NCBI GenBank assembly: GCA_012861695.1
Contig: JAAOOA010000086.1
Location: forward strand, 557,501 to 621,500
Direction: 5' to 3'
Source: Trematomus loennbergii
Lineage: Eukaryota > Chordata > Actinopteri > Perciformes > Nototheniidae
DNA length: 64,000 bases
Position 1 is the stretch's first letter. Each line of letters opens with the position of its first letter. Positions 1 to 10,499 of this stretch are shown here, piece by piece. A program made the position numbers and the translations under genes. The notes beneath the pieces were generated by a model. That model saw nothing but the letters and a program-made list of their open reading frames with translations, did no database searches and was not told the origin of the DNA.

Positions 1-713
1 GTTGCTCCATGGTCATGTTCATTTGACAGGCAACCAACAGTTCTAAATTCTAGCGGTAATTTCAAAGTTTCTAGAGATGAAAAATATGTTTGAATGAATT
101 TTTGGGAAATGTGTTGACGATGATACACATTACATACGGAATATTTTCATTTGATGGTTTGAGTTCGGTATGAAAAAGGTTTTTGTTATCCACATTTAAA
201 GAAGCACAAGAGGGAACTTAACAGGGTAAATAAAGGGTGTAGTCCCGTTGTAATATTGATATGTTGAAGTCTGGGTAACCCATGGACAAATCATCATGAC
301 AAATCCCACTTGACTTGGCAAAAGTCTTCCCGTAAAAAAATAATGTATACGAATCAGTTCGTGAAGAGGGAGGGGCTGGGGGAGACAGAAACTCCCTCAG
401 GAGGGAACACAGGGATTTTTGACTTTGCAGACCATTGACATGCACAATAGACACTACAGGAAAGGGAACACTCCACAAAGCAGGATAGGGACTATTTTAG
501 TATGTATGTGATTGTACTGGCTTCTTTCAGGACATTTAAGGACAGCAGGAAGTGTGCACATCCCTACATAACCGAGATAAATATTCCGCCTACTATTCCC
601 AAGAAGAACACAGATTCCAGAATCCTGCATCAACATTTAGTGCCAATTCTTAGCCTGAAACATGATACTATGAATCCAACTTTATCCTGTCTCACATCAG
701 AAGTGTTGTGATT
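1..713. other. Unassigned sequence
   Basis: AT-rich single-copy-looking DNA. The open frames are short, lack recognisable motifs and look like chance. I see no promoter, RNA gene or terminal-repeat structure. Confidence 0.5.
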
Positions 714-786
714 CAGCTCTCTGTTTCAGAATACCTTTATTAGTCAGAATACCTTTATTAGTCCCACGGAGGGGAAATGTTTCTAG
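714..786 (-). repeat. Short Rex1-type LINE 3'-end scrap with an internal duplication
   Basis: The phrase cagaatacctttattagt occurs twice in direct succession and is followed by a cccacggagggg motif. The same phrase opens the Rex1-like 3' UTR at 31,650, so this is most likely the extreme 3' end of a minus-strand Rex1 copy, truncated after about 60 bp. The doubled segment could be a short target duplication or slippage at the LINE tail. Confidence 0.55.
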
Positions 787-1994
787 AATATTATTGGTCA
801 AATCTTCTAATTTTAAAGACTTTTTGATGACTGGAAAAGCTACATTAGACACATGCTTGGATAGCTCGATGAAGGTATTGCTCAGTGCAGCGTGGCACAG
901 TCACTGTGATTACAGCTTTAACTCAGATTATTTACCATATTTTAACAAGATATTCATCTTTACAAAACCAATCTAATATGAGTTGCTTTTCATTTCCTCT
1001 TCTTTGTCCCAGTTTTTCTTGATTGATTTCTCTTTTCCTTTACTTGGGGAAAATGGAGGCTTCTATGTAATAAATATTCAGCAGAAAAACCTTCAACTTT
1101 AGCCCTACTTTAGCCAGTGGAGGTTATTCAACTAATTACATGATTGCAAGAATATTTATCCTCTCAAAAGGGACTGAGACCCTTCACCTGCGCTGCATTA
1201 GTGCTGCAGTGTACCTGTACAGTCTAATGAAATGGAACAGAAATGAAAAACATGATCCATGTCCTCAGCGCAGAGTGGAGTCACCATATCATACATACCA
1301 TTATTCCACTCCACTGACACTTGTCTTAATCACAGCATAGGGCTGATCCGCATCCTATGGAGGCTCCAGGAAACACGGCTTCCTGCACGGCTGACGGCTG
1401 CACTCGCAACATGACAAAATACCTTTGTACCCATTTATTTCTTCACTGGAGAAGCTCAAGGTCAAAGTGCTCAGAGAGGGAACGAGAAAAGAGATGAAAA
1501 GGAATTAAAGCAGCCTACTCGTCGGTTCTCTTCCCTTCTGAGTGTTTGTGCTCAGAAAATCCGACCCTGAGGGGCTTTCTCTGCTTCGCTCTTGAGGTGA
1601 GTTAAGAAACCGTTGCATGTGTTGGGGGGGCGGACTGAGGCATAGTTTGAAAGAAGGAGGGGGTATGTTTGTAAAATGGGGCAAATTATAAAAGCCTCTG
1701 CAAATGTCCTTACAACTAACTCCATATTGATCTGTTGGTGTATGATCCATATTGATCTGTTGGTGTATGATCCATCAGAGTTTTATCTTTAAAACTACAT
1801 GAGTACAAACAATAACAGCGTTTGCTACCTCGTGCATGTTGTTCCTGGCATTGGATGGTGTTATTGGGGAGGTCGTGAACAGCATTCTAAGCAGCAGAAA
1901 CTAAATTACCTTACTGCACCGAAAATCACTCACAAAACCTTATTATTTATCTCTTCTCTACATCCATGACATCTTTCACATCATGAGGTGACAC
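787..1994. other. Unassigned sequence
   Basis: No recognisable coding motif or transposon end was seen here apart from the small tandem duplication at 1721-1775 listed separately. Confidence 0.45.
1721..1775. repeat. 25-bp tandem duplication, 2.2 copies
   Basis: The unit tccatattgatctgttggtg plus tatga is present twice without mismatch, followed by a partial third copy (tccat). Perfect identity implies a recent slippage or duplication event. No function is suggested. Confidence 0.9.
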
Positions 1995-2837
1995 AGAATC
2001 GATGGACCACCATTATCACTGAATTATACGAAATGGCGACGTTATAACCAAAAACGGACATCAAAACAGGTGACGCTAGGTAGCTAAAAATGCTAACATT
2101 TTTACCTTGACTCTGTAGTCTCTCCAAAGTGGTCTTCAATGGCATTAAAACGATAAAAACGCTGCTGAAGTTAATCCAATGTGTCTGTGTCCCTTTGAAA
2201 TGATTTCTGATAATCCATAAGCATTAAAACTGCTTTTCCGTTTCCAGATGTCAAAGCTAGAGATAGGTTCACTCTGATGCAAAATTACATACGCGAAGCC
2301 CCCACCTTTTCTCTTCACAATGATTGTGTGTGGGGGACTCCCTCTTCGATTCTATTGGCTCTAACGGTCAGAAACAGGTGTCAGCCATCAAAATCGAGCA
2401 AGGGGGCCAGAGATATGGAAAATCCACCCAAATGACCCAGAAGTGGTTTCGTTTGCTAAATCTCTCTAAAAAGGTCAAATGTCACTTGTTTTGCATCAAT
2501 CTTGATACAGGGTACTTATTATATGTTGTACTTTGGATTCCTAAAGCTTTTAGTCTAGCTTACCATCATCCAAGGGTAGTTTTCACTATAAGTACAAAAT
2601 AATTGTTGGACGGACAATTTACAGTTTTTTACTATGTAAAATCTGAATTTTCTTTAAAATAAAACACATCTATATTGATTCTGACTTTTCTACATCCAAC
2701 TCACAGGTTTATCATTACTTTGAGAAAAAAGATTATTAATTTAACCCTTTTAGAAGTGAAGATATGGTCATTTGTTCTGGGAATGTCATTTTCGAGCCTG
2801 AGACCTGACAAACAGGCTCAGGGCTTAACAGGTTAAG
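1995..2837 (+). repeat. Unclassified interspersed repeat, copy A
   Basis: This 0.84-kb stretch matches, in the opposite orientation, 27,375-28,386 (copy B) and 63,617-64,000 (copy C, cut by the window). Shared landmarks are the phrase around aaaacgataaaaacgctgct (2150), a block around 2450-2570, and a GAGCCTGAGACCTG / GAGCCTG motif near the right end. It finishes in cttaacaggttaag, which is nearly palindromic. A 92-codon open frame (2324-2602) has a similar 100-codon frame in copy B. No transposase or RT is visible, so it is a non-autonomous repeat of unknown class. The left edge is approximate. Confidence 0.7.
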
Positions 2838-2925
2838 TGATCTGACTTTTATGGACCTCCTATGATAAAAGTTCTCCTGGTTGCTCGAAACAATCGTGGG
2901 GGTAATCCTGCCAGAGCACTTTATA

Positions 2926-3245
2926 TTAAGCTCTGCATAATAACTGTATTCTGCCTCCCCACATTCTAAATAAACAGATTTCAATGAAGAGCTCCCACCA
3001 TTCTGAAGACAAGTTAGCAAACAGCCGTGATCTTTGTTCAGAGTCTTTCCCTGGAAGGGGGAGCAGTGCTGTCTTGTTTAGGTTGAGCTTCAGGTGTGTG
3101 CAGACGTCCACTGAGAGATGTCAGCCAGACAACTGGAGAAGTGTGCAACCACAGGGTTTCAGACCGGGGAAAAGACTGAAACAGTTGAGTATCATCTGCA
3201 TAGAGTTAGCACTGAGACCGTTTTTGGCCTCGACTATCTACATGC
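2926..3245 (-). pseudogene. L2-type LINE reverse transcriptase fragment
   Basis: Minus-strand translation gives LYADDTQLFQSFP, the catalytic YADD box of an RT palm (YADD codons at 3191-3202), followed after one frame change by HLKLNLNKTALLPLPGKD. That order, a YADD box and then a LKLNLNKTE-like box, is typical of the L2 clade in fish. Only about 100 codons of a protein normally near 1,000 survive, and at least one frameshift separates the two motifs. No 3' tail or target duplication was found, so this is a dead internal fragment. L2 is favoured over CR1 by the LNLNKT box. Confidence 0.75.
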
Positions 3246-4247
3246 AGAGAGAGGAAGATGAATGATTTGTTCTCTGACCACTTCCTGCTGGCACTCCCTG
3301 TTCTAGATCAAGCCCAGTTACATGCTCTGGTATCAGCTTTATCAATGCCTACAGGGCCACTGTGTAATGAGAAGAGGAGAGGGTCAGACTCTATCGGGTG
3401 ACCCTTCCCCTCTGCCAGAGTGTCCAACACGCTGCTGTGTGATGTCAGCAACATGTGACAGAAAATGCACCTACCTGACCGTCCTCACACTGATTGTAGA
3501 TGCACAGACTCTGTTGGCACTGACTTCAACAACGTGTCAACCGAGCAACCAGAGCAGAACAGTTTGGACCGGTGGGGTGACATCATGTTCTTCTCTGTTG
3601 TCAGTTCTGATGCAGTGGTCCTTTCAGACAACTGATAGCAGCTCTCTCAGTCTGTACATAGCCTTAACCTTGAGGATAAATTGGTAGAGGAGCTTTTTTA
3701 CTTTACATGGCAAAAAGAGTCTTTTTCTGAATGCCAATATCTTTTTATATCTGTTTTCAATTAACAGTGAGTGCATGGTGTCGCATTCGGGAAAAAGCAC
3801 TGCACCTGGCATCTTCTTTATGACCGCTTCGAGGTCTTTTCAATAAAAGTGCTGGTGACGTCACAGTAGAAATTAGAGGACTTTTTGGCTATGTCTATAA
3901 GACGAAAATTATCATTCCAAAAAACACGTTTTTTTTTTATTGTTTCCAATGAGGAGAGAAGGTATGACCTGGCATGCAGTTTTTGTGCGGACACTCCGAG
4001 CGCTTCTAAAATATTTAAACTTTTCAGAGAAGCTCTGCTGACGTCACCCCAGATTTGAGAGAATCTTGGTTTTGTGTCTTTCAGATGAAAAGGATCATAA
4101 TTACAAGACAAAAGCCTATATCTTTGATCGGATCAGTTGGCAGACCCTGGATGTTGTCAAAGAGACAATAAGAAAAGCACTGGGAGCGACCTTTTGATGA
4201 AATGCTGGGAGGAGTGCCCTTCCAGCGACTCTCTGCCAGAAAGATGC
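3246..4247. other. Unassigned sequence
   Basis: Several frames of 60-120 codons occur but none shows a recognisable domain. The segment 3840-4110 contains two similar phrases mentioning tgacgtcac (3856 and 4040), hinting at an old repeat, but I could not define ends. Confidence 0.4.
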
Positions 4248-4702
4248 ACTATAAGCAGGGGTGCACATAACTGGTACGCAGGTACGCATGCGCGGCAAAC
4301 ATCTGAAATGCGTACCGTCACTTGTCTCACTAAGCGCATTTGCGTACCGGCGGATTTGAGAAGCATTTCCAGAAGGCGCTTCGATCACTGGACGATAGAG
4401 TCAGTCGCCGTGCGCACAGACGGGGCTGCTGTTAACGTCGGTGTGTACAACGGAATTGTGCCACAACTTCTGGCGCGAGTTCCACACTAGCGCCCACCTC
4501 CACCCCTCCCGTCGACGTTCAATACCACACCCCCAGCCACACCCCTCCCGTCGACGTTCAATACCACACCCCCAGCCACACCCCCCCAGCCGACGTTCGC
4601 GAAACAGAGGGGCTGAACACATAACCTTGCGTACCAAACATTGTCTCCTGGTACTCATTTGAGTAACTCACTAAGAAAGTTATGTGCACCCCTGACTATA
4701 AG
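4248..4702. mobile_element. Complete hAT-type MITE (439 bp) with 8-bp target duplication
   Basis: The element runs 4256-4694. Both ends read CAGGGGTGCACATAACT in inverted orientation (17 bp). It is flanked by the direct repeat actataag at 4248-4255 and 4695-4702. An 8-bp duplication with CAGGG termini is the signature of the hAT superfamily. There is no transposase frame; the interior is GC-rich and includes a 39-bp tandem repeat. It is therefore a non-autonomous element, mobilised in trans. The perfect TSD and termini indicate a fairly young insertion. Confidence 0.92.
4498..4598. repeat. 39-bp GC-rich tandem repeat inside the hAT MITE
   Basis: About 2.6 copies of a 39-bp unit containing cccgtcgacgttcaatacca. 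Copies start near 4498, 4537 and 4576; the third is diverged. It is confined to the MITE interior, so it probably travels with that family. Confidence 0.88.
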
Positions 4703-4713
4703 GGCACAGGGCC

Positions 4714-5360
4714 TTACCCCTAGATTCCACCGGGTCCGTCTGCGCCGCGGTTTTGGTCCGGCCTCCTCCGGCGTCATACCCTACCAGGCGCGTTTCAGAA
4801 GCATTTCAGAAGTGGAGCGTCTTGCCTGCCGGCTCGCAGTTTTTGTGATTTGGGCATATTTCCTGGACAGGCTACTTTGTACAGACAAAGTTAATAATAA
4901 CTGTAATATTCCAGTTATAAACGACATGAATCAAAGACGTGTTGCTGTATTTTAGTGGTAAAAAAATGCATTCATCATCATAATTATTCGATATATATAA
5001 TTTACACAGTGCCTGTAAACCGGAGGAGAACGCTGGCATTTCTCCTCCTACTTGAAAGACTACGGAGGGATAGGGTCTGCAAAATTTGTTTGTGTGTGTG
5101 TATGTATATATATATATGCTATATATGCTCTGAACGTTTCACTTCCTGCCTGCCCGACCTTACGTTACGGCTGCGCCGCGTCAAAAATAGGATTCATCCT
5201 AATTTTAGAGGAACCCTGCGCCGAGCCGCTTCTGGGACACTTCTGAGCCGTAACGCGCCGCGTGTGGTGGAATACCCATTGACTAGAGTGGCCGCGATCG
5301 CCGTGAGCCGTAACGCGCCCGTAACGCGCCGCAGACGGACCCGGTGGAATCTAGGGGTTA
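4714..5360. mobile_element. Complete Harbinger-like MITE (641 bp) with TTA target duplication
   Basis: The element spans 4717-5357. Its ends carry an inverted repeat of about 28 bp beginning CCCCTAGATTCCACCGGGTC. TTA lies directly outside both ends (4714-4716 and 5358-5360) in the same orientation, so it is a target duplication and not part of the TIR. TIR plus TTA fits the PIF/Harbinger superfamily. No transposase is encoded. A TG/TA microsatellite (about 5090-5128) sits inside, and the right half repeats a gagccgtaacgcgcc phrase. Confidence 0.8.
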
Positions 5361-5699
5361 GTGTGTTAAACCCATAAACTACCAGGATGTCCTTATATGG
5401 TCAATGATGATCCTGATTATTAGTATTTTGTATGTGAATATTTTGAGTCCAAAGAGTGGGGCCAAGATATCACATTTCAACTTTAGCTTGTATCATTACT
5501 CCATACTTGTAAAAAAAACATGTCCACCTGCAGTGATAGAGCCATGGAAACAGGCAGAATATTCTCAGGGTTAATCTCCACACAGCCTGTTGCCCTTCAG
5601 AAAGACTGAATATGTTTAAACCTGAAGTATCACATTACGTACAGTGGCATCTGTGCGTTAGCTGACTTTATAAAAAATGTCCTTACACATTCTGAAAGG
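5361..5699. other. Unassigned sequence
   Basis: I see nothing recognisable between the MITE and the L2 3' end. Confidence 0.45.
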
Positions 5700-6420
5700 A
5701 CAAACCAACGACAGATAACAGAGACCTTGCCAGACTCCGCCCCTCACTCTCTGACTCTGTGGCAGAAACACTCATACACGCCTTCATCACATCCCGTCTG
5801 GACTACTGCAATGGAGTCCTGTCCGGGGTTCCCAGCAAAACCCTGGCCAGGCTCCAATACGTCCAGAACTCTGCCGCCAGGCTTCTCACCCACACTAAGC
5901 CATGGCAACACATCACCCCCACCCTCATCCACCTCCACTGGCTGCCGGTCAAGTCCCGGATTCATTACAAAACACTCCTCCTCACGTACAAGTCCCTCCA
6001 TACCCTCGCCCCCCCAGTACTTAACAGACCTCCTACATCCCTACACCCCCTCTCGGATCTGCGGTCCTCAGACACGGGCCTGCTCTCCATCCCCCGCTCT
6101 CGCCTTCGTACTGTGGGTGACAGGGCGTTCAGTGTTGCGGCCCCCACCCTCTGGAATGCACTTCCTCCTGAGATCCGGAACGCTTCCTCACTGGACATCT
6201 TCAAATCCTCACTAAAAACGCACCTGTTCACCATGGCCTTCGGACCCTAGTCCTTTCCTGGTCCCCTGGCTTCCTTTATTTAATTTGTATTTTTTTCGTG
6301 TTTTGTTCACTCCTCATTGTCTGTTTTGTTTTGTCTGTCCACCATGTACAGCAACCTTGGGTCCCGTGAAAGGCGCTTCATAAATTCCATTTATTATTAT
6401 TATTATTATTATTATTATAA
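5700..6420 (+). pseudogene. L2-type LINE, 5'-truncated 3' end
   Basis: A 163-codon frame (5759-6250) reads the C-terminal domain of an L2-type RT: HAFITSRLDYCNGVLSGVP, then LQYVQNSAARLLT, HWLPVKSRIHYK, and a closing FKSSLKTHLF motif. It is followed by a 170-bp 3' UTR with the phrase gtcccgtgaaaggcgcttca and a (TTA)n tail at about 6391-6417. The RT palm and endonuclease are missing, as expected for target-primed insertions that stop early. The surviving frame has no stop, implying a relatively young copy. A minus-strand copy of the same 3' end lies at 35,945-36,140. Confidence 0.85.
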
Positions 6421-6529
6421 CAGGAATAGAAAACACATGGTGAGCAGTTTCTATGTTTTAATCTAAAATGGAAGCCTGTACAGTATAAGAATTCACAAAT
6501 CTGTTAAGAAAAAGTCATTACGATCATTA

Positions 6530-7235
6530 AGATGGCTGCTTAAGTTCGAGGCTCCGGTGCCATCACCATTTATTTTGCTTAAATATCTTAGTATCAGTGA
6601 TACTTTTTATCTCAATCACAAGTTATTAGTTATTAATAGTCATCTGTTACATAAAAAAATGCTGAATATTAAAAAACCTAAAAAAAACGTAGTTAATGCA
6701 ACTCAAGGCTCTCAAGACTAATGCTAGCTCCAAGCCTGCAAATGTCTCACCGGACATTTCGGTGTTGGACTCAGCTGCTACTGAGCCTACTGACACCGCG
6801 ATTCTCCAGCTTCTTCAAAAGCTATCTGAGGACCAAACAAAGCACTTTACTGACCTTCGGAAAAAACTATCGGATACGCGGAGAGCCGTTGTTGCTGTTG
6901 AGGAGAAGCTAGCCGACATGCTTACCCGAATGACCAGCGCTGAGGCCCGGCTGGATATTCTGGAAGACACAGAAGACCAGCGACGCAATTCTCCGCTTCG
7001 GAGGTAGAAATGCTGAATGCTAAGCTGGTGGAATACGAGGATAGGGATAGGCGGGTGAATCTACGCATCTATGGATTCCCGGAGCATTCTGAGGAGAAAG
7101 ATGCTTTATCCTTCCTGAAGACAACACTACCGGACATCCTTCAGACGGATTTTCCTGGGGGCCTGGATTTAGAGCGTGCTCACAGGTCTCTAGCCCAACC
7201 TGGTCTCACCAGAATGCGTGACTCCACCACGACTC
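6530..7235 (+). pseudogene. L1/Tx1-type LINE ORF1 remnant
   Basis: Two frames (6696-7007, then 7010-7240) together resemble L1 ORF1p. The first is rich in heptad-like leucines (LLQKLSEDQTKHFTDLRKKL), suggesting the coiled coil; the second contains RVNLRIYGFPEHSEEKDA followed by FLKTTLPDIL, the start of the RNA-binding RRM-like domain. ORF1p is an RNA chaperone that coats the LINE transcript. A frameshift separates coiled coil and RRM, and coding stops abruptly near 7235 in the middle of the RRM. ORF2 sequence reappears at 7388 (inverted) and 9963, so this is probably the 5' part of the same broken element. Confidence 0.75.
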
Positions 7236-7264
7236 CTTAACACCGCATTGCGTGGTGGAGTCAC
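7218..7264. repeat. Short perfect hairpin at the L1 breakpoint
   Basis: gtgactccaccacg (7218-7231) is exactly inverted at 7251-7264, with a 19-nt loop. It lies where ORF1 coding stops and before the inverted ORF2 segment, so it may mark the rearrangement junction. Confidence 0.85.
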
Positions 7265-7387
7265 AAACTTTGCTACATTTACGTGTCTGCACCACGCAAA
7301 CAACCCCAATGTAAAGTGAATGAGGCTCCTTTGTCGTGGTGCACACACGCATTTCTACAACGTCCAGCAGTGAGCTTTTATTCTATA

Positions 7388-7927
7388 AAAGAAAATAATA
7401 TCATTTCTACAAGCAAGGGGCCAGCAAGGGCAAAAAGGTGAGATAGAATTCGAGTGGAATACCATCTGTGCCTGGCGACCTGCCCTTAGGCATGTCCTTT
7501 ACTGCTTTCTCAATTTCGTGGTGTGTGATGGGGGCATTCAGATTTTCAGAGTCGCTGACAGAAAGAGACTCCATTTGGATATTATTTAAAAAATCATTGC
7601 ATGCAGATTGGACAAAGCCATTCTCCGAACTGTACAGATCCTTGTAGAAAGAAACAAAGGTGGTGTTCACGCTCTTGGGATCGGTTAGAACAGCATTGTG
7701 TGAAATACAACTGTGATTTTTATTAAATTAGTTAGTTTTTAAGGAAGGTCAGAGCTTCAGCTGTGTCAAATAGATTGTTCCCTTTAGTTAACGTTATTTA
7801 AAAGATAATTATATTCCTATTTGATCATGTCCCCTTTATTGTATTACGGATGCAGAGAGCAATGTGAGCGTTCATTCCCATTGGATAACGGAGGATTTTA
7901 CACCCGGACGTAAGTATTCTCCTTACT
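7388..7927 (-). repeat. Left arm of a 540-bp inverted duplication (contains L1 ORF2 fragment)
   Basis: This arm is the near-exact reverse complement of 9963-10499, with only scattered substitutions and small indels. On the minus strand it holds an 87-codon open frame (7407-7670) reading NTTFVSFYKDLYSSENG and then KDMPKGRSPGTDGIPLEFY, the region just before and at the start of the L1 ORF2 RT domain. About 230 bp of non-obvious L1 sequence (to 7927) is also included in the arm. This arm keeps its frame, whereas the matching plus-strand arm has a frameshift. Confidence 0.9.
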
Positions 7928-8290
7928 AGGCTCCTCCAACAGTGCAACACAATAAAACAGATACACAGAAAAATAGTGCAAGTAAATACAAAAAGAAAAA
8001 TAGTAAAATAGTAAAAAGTGAAATAGTGCAATAAGAGTCTATATACAAGTGATTGGAATATGATATATTAGATAAATAATTTCTAAGTAGCAGCCAGATG
8101 AATGTTATGGATGTTGTTTCTAAGTTCAGGTGTTTAATAGTCTTATGGCCTGTGGGATGAAACTGTCCCTGAGTCTGGTGGTTTTAGTCCGGATGCTGCG
8201 GTACCGCCTGCCAGACGGCAGCAGACAGAACAGTTTGTGGCTGGGGTGATGGGGGTCTTTTATAATCCTGAGGGCTTTCTTTAAGGTTAA
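7928..8290 (-). pseudogene. Rex1/CR1-group LINE 3' end
   Basis: The minus strand of 8120-8280 translates as IIKDPHHPSHKLFCLLPSGR then RYRSIRTKTTRLRDSFIPQA, closely like the C-terminus of the LINE at 23.2-26 kb. It is followed by an AT-rich 3' UTR ending at 7928 with a ttgcactgttggaggagcct motif that also occurs in plus orientation at 57,540-57,580. Only the last ~60 codons and the UTR remain. It begins exactly where the inverted-repeat arm ends. Confidence 0.75.
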
Positions 8291-8420
8291 CCTGGTATTT
8301 TTACTCCACTACATTTATTTTAGTTACTTTACAGATTTGGATTAATGATGTGAAATATAAACAACCCTTAAATCAGACTTTAGTTACACCTGAGTAAATT
8401 CAGTGAAGGTGATTGTCAAG
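8291..8420. repeat. Fragment of the hAT-type MITE family seen at 20,890
   Basis: The phrases tttttactccactacat, tagttactttacagat and aatgatgtgaaatata match the interior of the complete MITE at 20,890-21,359 in the same order and orientation. Both ends are missing. Confidence 0.7.
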
Positions 8421-9962
8421 TGCCAACAATCAGGCGAGATATTTGGTAGTGGGTGCTTGAGAAGACTAAATATTTATCTGCAGATCCCTATAAAGTATAT
8501 TCATTACTCGTTATTCTCTAATAGTTAATTAAAAACTGTATATAATGGCTATTTTGCACATCCCTTTCAAGATTTCAAGATTTTCTAAGGTTATTGACAT
8601 ATCATATACACAACTACGGTGTAGTTATGCAATGAATGAAAAACTTGGGTCACAGGTTCCTCAACAGTGTGACATCTATCGATATCTGTGTACCTCCACC
8701 ATTAAACATATTCTGCACATTTCTTATACTATCTACATACATCTTATAAGAGTATAATTAATATGTATAATATCAGTTAAAATAAGTGCTTCAACATAGT
8801 TAACATTGCAGGAAAGTTGATTGTCAAGTTCCAAAACAAACCATGCAATATATTAGACGTTAAGTACTTTGTCAGGCTTAATATCTGTAGATACCCCCAA
8901 AGCTTTTTTCTTATTTAAAAGAAGACCTTAACCTAAAGTATTCTTTAATGTTTAAATAAAGCCTTATTAGTTTGTCTGTTTTGCACATCCTCCTATCAGG
9001 CACTAAACTGTTTTATTGTAGAGATCACTTACAGTATCTTCTTGATATTTTCTATTCTATATTATTTATATCATTGACCTTCCACTTTCCCACTATATTA
9101 AGAGTATGTACTCTTAATATTTAAATGTTTTCATCAAATATAACACATTCAAAAGTGCTTTACAAAAATGAAAGACATTAAGAAAAAGGCATTTTAAAAC
9201 AGTCATTAAAAAGCAACACAATCTACCTGCATTGCAATTACTCTAAACGTGTAATAACGTGCTTTAACCAGTAGGAGGTGCGGGTTAAAAAGCTGTCAAG
9301 TTTACAGTGTTAACAAAATAAAATATACTGCTGTTTCTGGTTTAGTTTACGACGGATATATTCTGTTATTGTTTTGATATTTGTAACACAAAAGCGATGT
9401 AAAAAACCCACAGCAACACAGAAAAGATGGTCTTAACATGACCCAGCGGTCTAGTAGTTAATAAAAAACAATAATATCAAAACAAATGATTACTACTAAC
9501 TTTATTGTGAAATTAAAACAGAACGGTAAAAGAATAGTTTCCGGTCTATTCTGAGGCCCGATCTCTGTAGATAAATAAAGAACTACGACAGATGTGTAAT
9601 ATTTAATGCAGCCAACCATTCATTACAATGCATTCATGTGATGACTTTTAAAGAGTAAAGCAAGCACTGCTGAATAAAGTATGATTTGATCTTTTACGAA
9701 ACGTTTTTGTTCATATGGAATGCAGTTGGAGGTCAACCAATCACAGAGCTTGAGGCAAAGCGGAACAATAGCTGAGGATTCTGGGTAGTGTAGTGTCTTC
9801 GGCCATCCTAAACTCTGAACAAATATTTGTTTCTCCGATCGAAGGGGAAAATTAAAAAGCATTGTACACAATTTAAACCAATCAATGTTGTGTAATTAAC
9901 AAGGATAATCTGGTGTTTTTGAGTTGATGAGTAGTGCAGATATCACTGTAAAATCAATCGAC
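8421..9962. other. Unassigned AT-rich spacer of the large inverted repeat
   Basis: No coding motif or defined transposon end. It contains one compact hairpin (9095-9120): atattaagagta, a 2-nt loop, then its exact complement. The stretch lies between the two arms of the 540-bp inverted duplication. Confidence 0.5.
9095..9120. repeat. 12-bp-arm AT-rich hairpin
   Basis: Perfect inverted repeat with only two bases between the arms. It could extrude or form a strong RNA hairpin, but no run of T follows that would suggest a terminator and no transcription unit is evident. Confidence 0.8.
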
Positions 9963-10499
9963 AGTAAGGAGAATACTTACTTCCGGGTGTAAAATCCTCC
10001 GTTATCCAATGGGAATGAACGCTCACATTGCTCTCTGCATCCGTAATACAATAAAGGGGACATGATCAAATAGGAATATAATTATCTTTTAAATAACGTT
10101 AACTAAAGGGAACAATCTATTTGACACAGCTGAAGCTCTGGCCTTCCTTAAAAACTAACTAATTTTAAAAAATCACAGTTGTATTTCACACAATGCTGTT
10201 CTAACCTATCCCAAGAGCGTGAACACCACCTTTGTTTCTTTCTACAAGGATCTGTACAGTTCGGAGAGTGGCTTTGTCCAATCTGCATGCGATGATTTTT
10301 TAAAATATCCAAATGGAGTCTCTTTCTGTCAGCGACTCTGAAAATCTGAATGCCCCCATCACACACCACGAAATTGAGAAAGCAGTAATGGACATGCGTA
10401 AGGGCAGGTCGCCAGGCACAGATGGTATTCCACCCGAATTCTATCTCACCTTTTGCCCTTGCTCGGCCCCTTGCTTGTAGAGATGATATTATTTTCTTT
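9963..10499 (+). repeat. Right arm of the 540-bp inverted duplication
   Basis: Reverse complement of 7388-7927. On the plus strand it continues directly into the rest of an L1 ORF2, so this arm is in the native context and the left arm is the displaced copy. It carries a frameshift relative to the left arm around 10,290-10,300 and a ctcacctttt/ctcaccttttt indel. Confidence 0.9.

Noticed and set aside
4137..4490. 117-codon GC-rich frame
   Set aside because: Crosses the left boundary of the hAT MITE at 4256, so it cannot be an inherited coding unit.
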